Origin: Demequinaceae bacterium
GTDB taxonomy: Bacteria > Actinomycetota > Actinomycetes > Actinomycetales > Demequinaceae
Reading direction: 5' to 3'
Length of the DNA: 7,883 nucleotides
NCBI GenBank assembly: GCA_011524475.1
Contig: WTKG01000047.1
Coordinates: 1-7,883, forward strand
Both the position numbers and the translations under genes were made by a program. Shown here one piece after another: positions 7,272 to 7,883 of the stretch (positions are counted from its first letter, which is position 1; every line of letters begins with the position of its first letter). Below the pieces are notes generated by a model. The model saw only the letters and a program-made list of their open reading frames with translations. It was not told the DNA's origin and made no database searches.

Positions 7272-7883
7272 ATGATGACAGATGTGTATTCCCGGTACCG
7301 TGCAAAGGCCGCCGCCACAGCAATTCTTGCGGTTCTTGTCATGTCAGGGTGCATGCCGCTGCGAATTGATACTCCACCACCAGCGCCTCCTTCCCCCGGG
7401 CCAGACGAAGAAATACGGGATGCCACCGCACGCGCCCTCGCTATGATCATTGCCGCCACCGCGATCGACCCGTCGCCTTCAGATGTAGCACTCGCGGCGC
7501 GCGCACAAGCGCAGATGGATGCGCTGGGCGGTGTGTACGTTCCGTTTCCCACGACGGACACGCTCGCCTCCCCCCGCACAGAGAGACTCCTGACAGTTGA
7601 TGCCAGCGTAGAAGCCGCGCGAGATACGGCACTCCAGGGTGCGGCCCAGGCCACCGTGCCAGCGACCTGTATGGTGTTGGCTTCCATCGGCCTCTCGCTT
7701 GCGTTGGAAAATGAAAACCCTCGCCCCTTGGATTCACTACCGGTCGAAAGTGATGTCGTATGGTCAGGGACGCTGGAGGACGTAGGGGAAGAATACGCAT
7801 CTACGCTCCCCTCGGTCGAAGCAATTTCGGTTGTTGTGGAGGCTGGGGTGCCACAAGAATCGATCGCTCATATCGCTCTTCAC
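7272..7883 (+). CDS. Putative lipoprotein of unknown function, 3' end cut by window edge
   Basis: I do not recognise a family with certainty. The frame is open from ATG 7272 (a second ATG follows at once) to the right edge, 204 codons. Residues 1-12 are basic (Arg8, Arg10, Lys12). A hydrophobic stretch (13-24) and the lipobox MSGC with Cys27 follow, so the protein is probably exported and lipid-anchored outside the membrane. Met at the -3 position is less usual than Leu or Val. A Pro-rich linker (29-44) leads into an Ala-rich, probably helical domain. AARAQAQMDALGGVYVPFP (75-93) is its most distinctive segment, and a second Cys is at 133. In Mycobacterium tuberculosis the gene upstream of rimP is also divergent and Ala-rich (Rv2843), followed by Rv2844, which I recall as a DUF4439 ferritin-like protein. 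A relationship is inferred from position only. GGAAG 6 nt upstream supports the start. Confidence 0.7.
   Translation, partial: MMTDVYSRYRAKAAATAILAVLVMSGCMPLRIDTPPPAPPSPGPDEEIRDATARALAMIIAATAIDPSPSDVALAARAQAQMDALGGVYVPFPTTDTLASPRTERLLTVDASVEAARDTALQGAAQATVPATCMVLASIGLSLALENENPRPLDSLPVESDVVWSGTLEDVGEEYASTLPSVEAISVVVEAGVPQESIAHIALH

Noticed and set aside
7250..7687. 145-codon minus-strand frame opposite the lipoprotein gene
   Set aside because: It is Ala/Ser-rich without motifs and runs through the intergenic region. The plus frame has a start with a ribosome-binding site, a signal peptide and a lipobox, and stays open to the edge.
1..7883. Mobile element, CRISPR array, toxin-antitoxin or defence system
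   Set aside because: All long frames are housekeeping genes, the transporter ATPase or the lipoprotein. I saw no direct repeat array, transposase or recombinase motif.

Overview
The window looks like part of the chromosome of an actinobacterium (Actinomycetota). The evidence is a conserved translation/transcription operon with actinobacterial protein features. IF-2 has an N-terminus of the MAKxRVxE type and a long Ala/Lys/Pro then Gly/Arg/Pro-rich linker containing GGNNPF motifs. NusA is short and has no C-terminal acidic repeats, and RbfA ends in a DADPY-type tail. The base composition is moderately G+C-rich rather than extreme, which would fit an Actinomycetaceae-like or related lineage. 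The family is inference only.

Layout: almost everything is on the minus strand and is read from right to left. From about 7.18 kb down to 0.6 kb the order is rimP, nusA, infB, rbfA, truB, ribF. The genes are packed very tightly. rimP/nusA and infB/rbfA abut with no spacer, rbfA/truB are 3 nt apart, and truB/ribF share an ATGA overlap. The only sizeable gap inside the operon is about 140 nt between nusA and infB. That is where many actinobacteria carry ylxR, and here the gap holds only short hairpins. No nrnA-type (DHH) gene lies between rbfA and truB. After ribF, in the same direction, comes a polar amino acid ABC transporter ATPase cut off by the left edge. At the right end a divergent plus-strand gene encodes a probable lipoprotein of unknown function, cut off by the right edge. 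A 91-nt shared intergenic region separates it from rimP and holds a possible promoter and a small inverted repeat.

How the genes work together: RimP and RbfA mature the 30S subunit, IF-2 starts translation on it, NusA modulates RNA polymerase pausing, termination and antitermination, and TruB makes pseudouridine 55 in tRNA. RibF supplies FMN and FAD. This is a core housekeeping operon. I found no phage, insertion sequence, CRISPR array, toxin or defence module, and no evidence of an undescribed system. The points worth a second look are the missing ylxR and structured nusA-infB gap, the odd ribosome-binding arrangement at the ABC transporter gene, a variant RibF kinase motif, and the unidentified lipoprotein.
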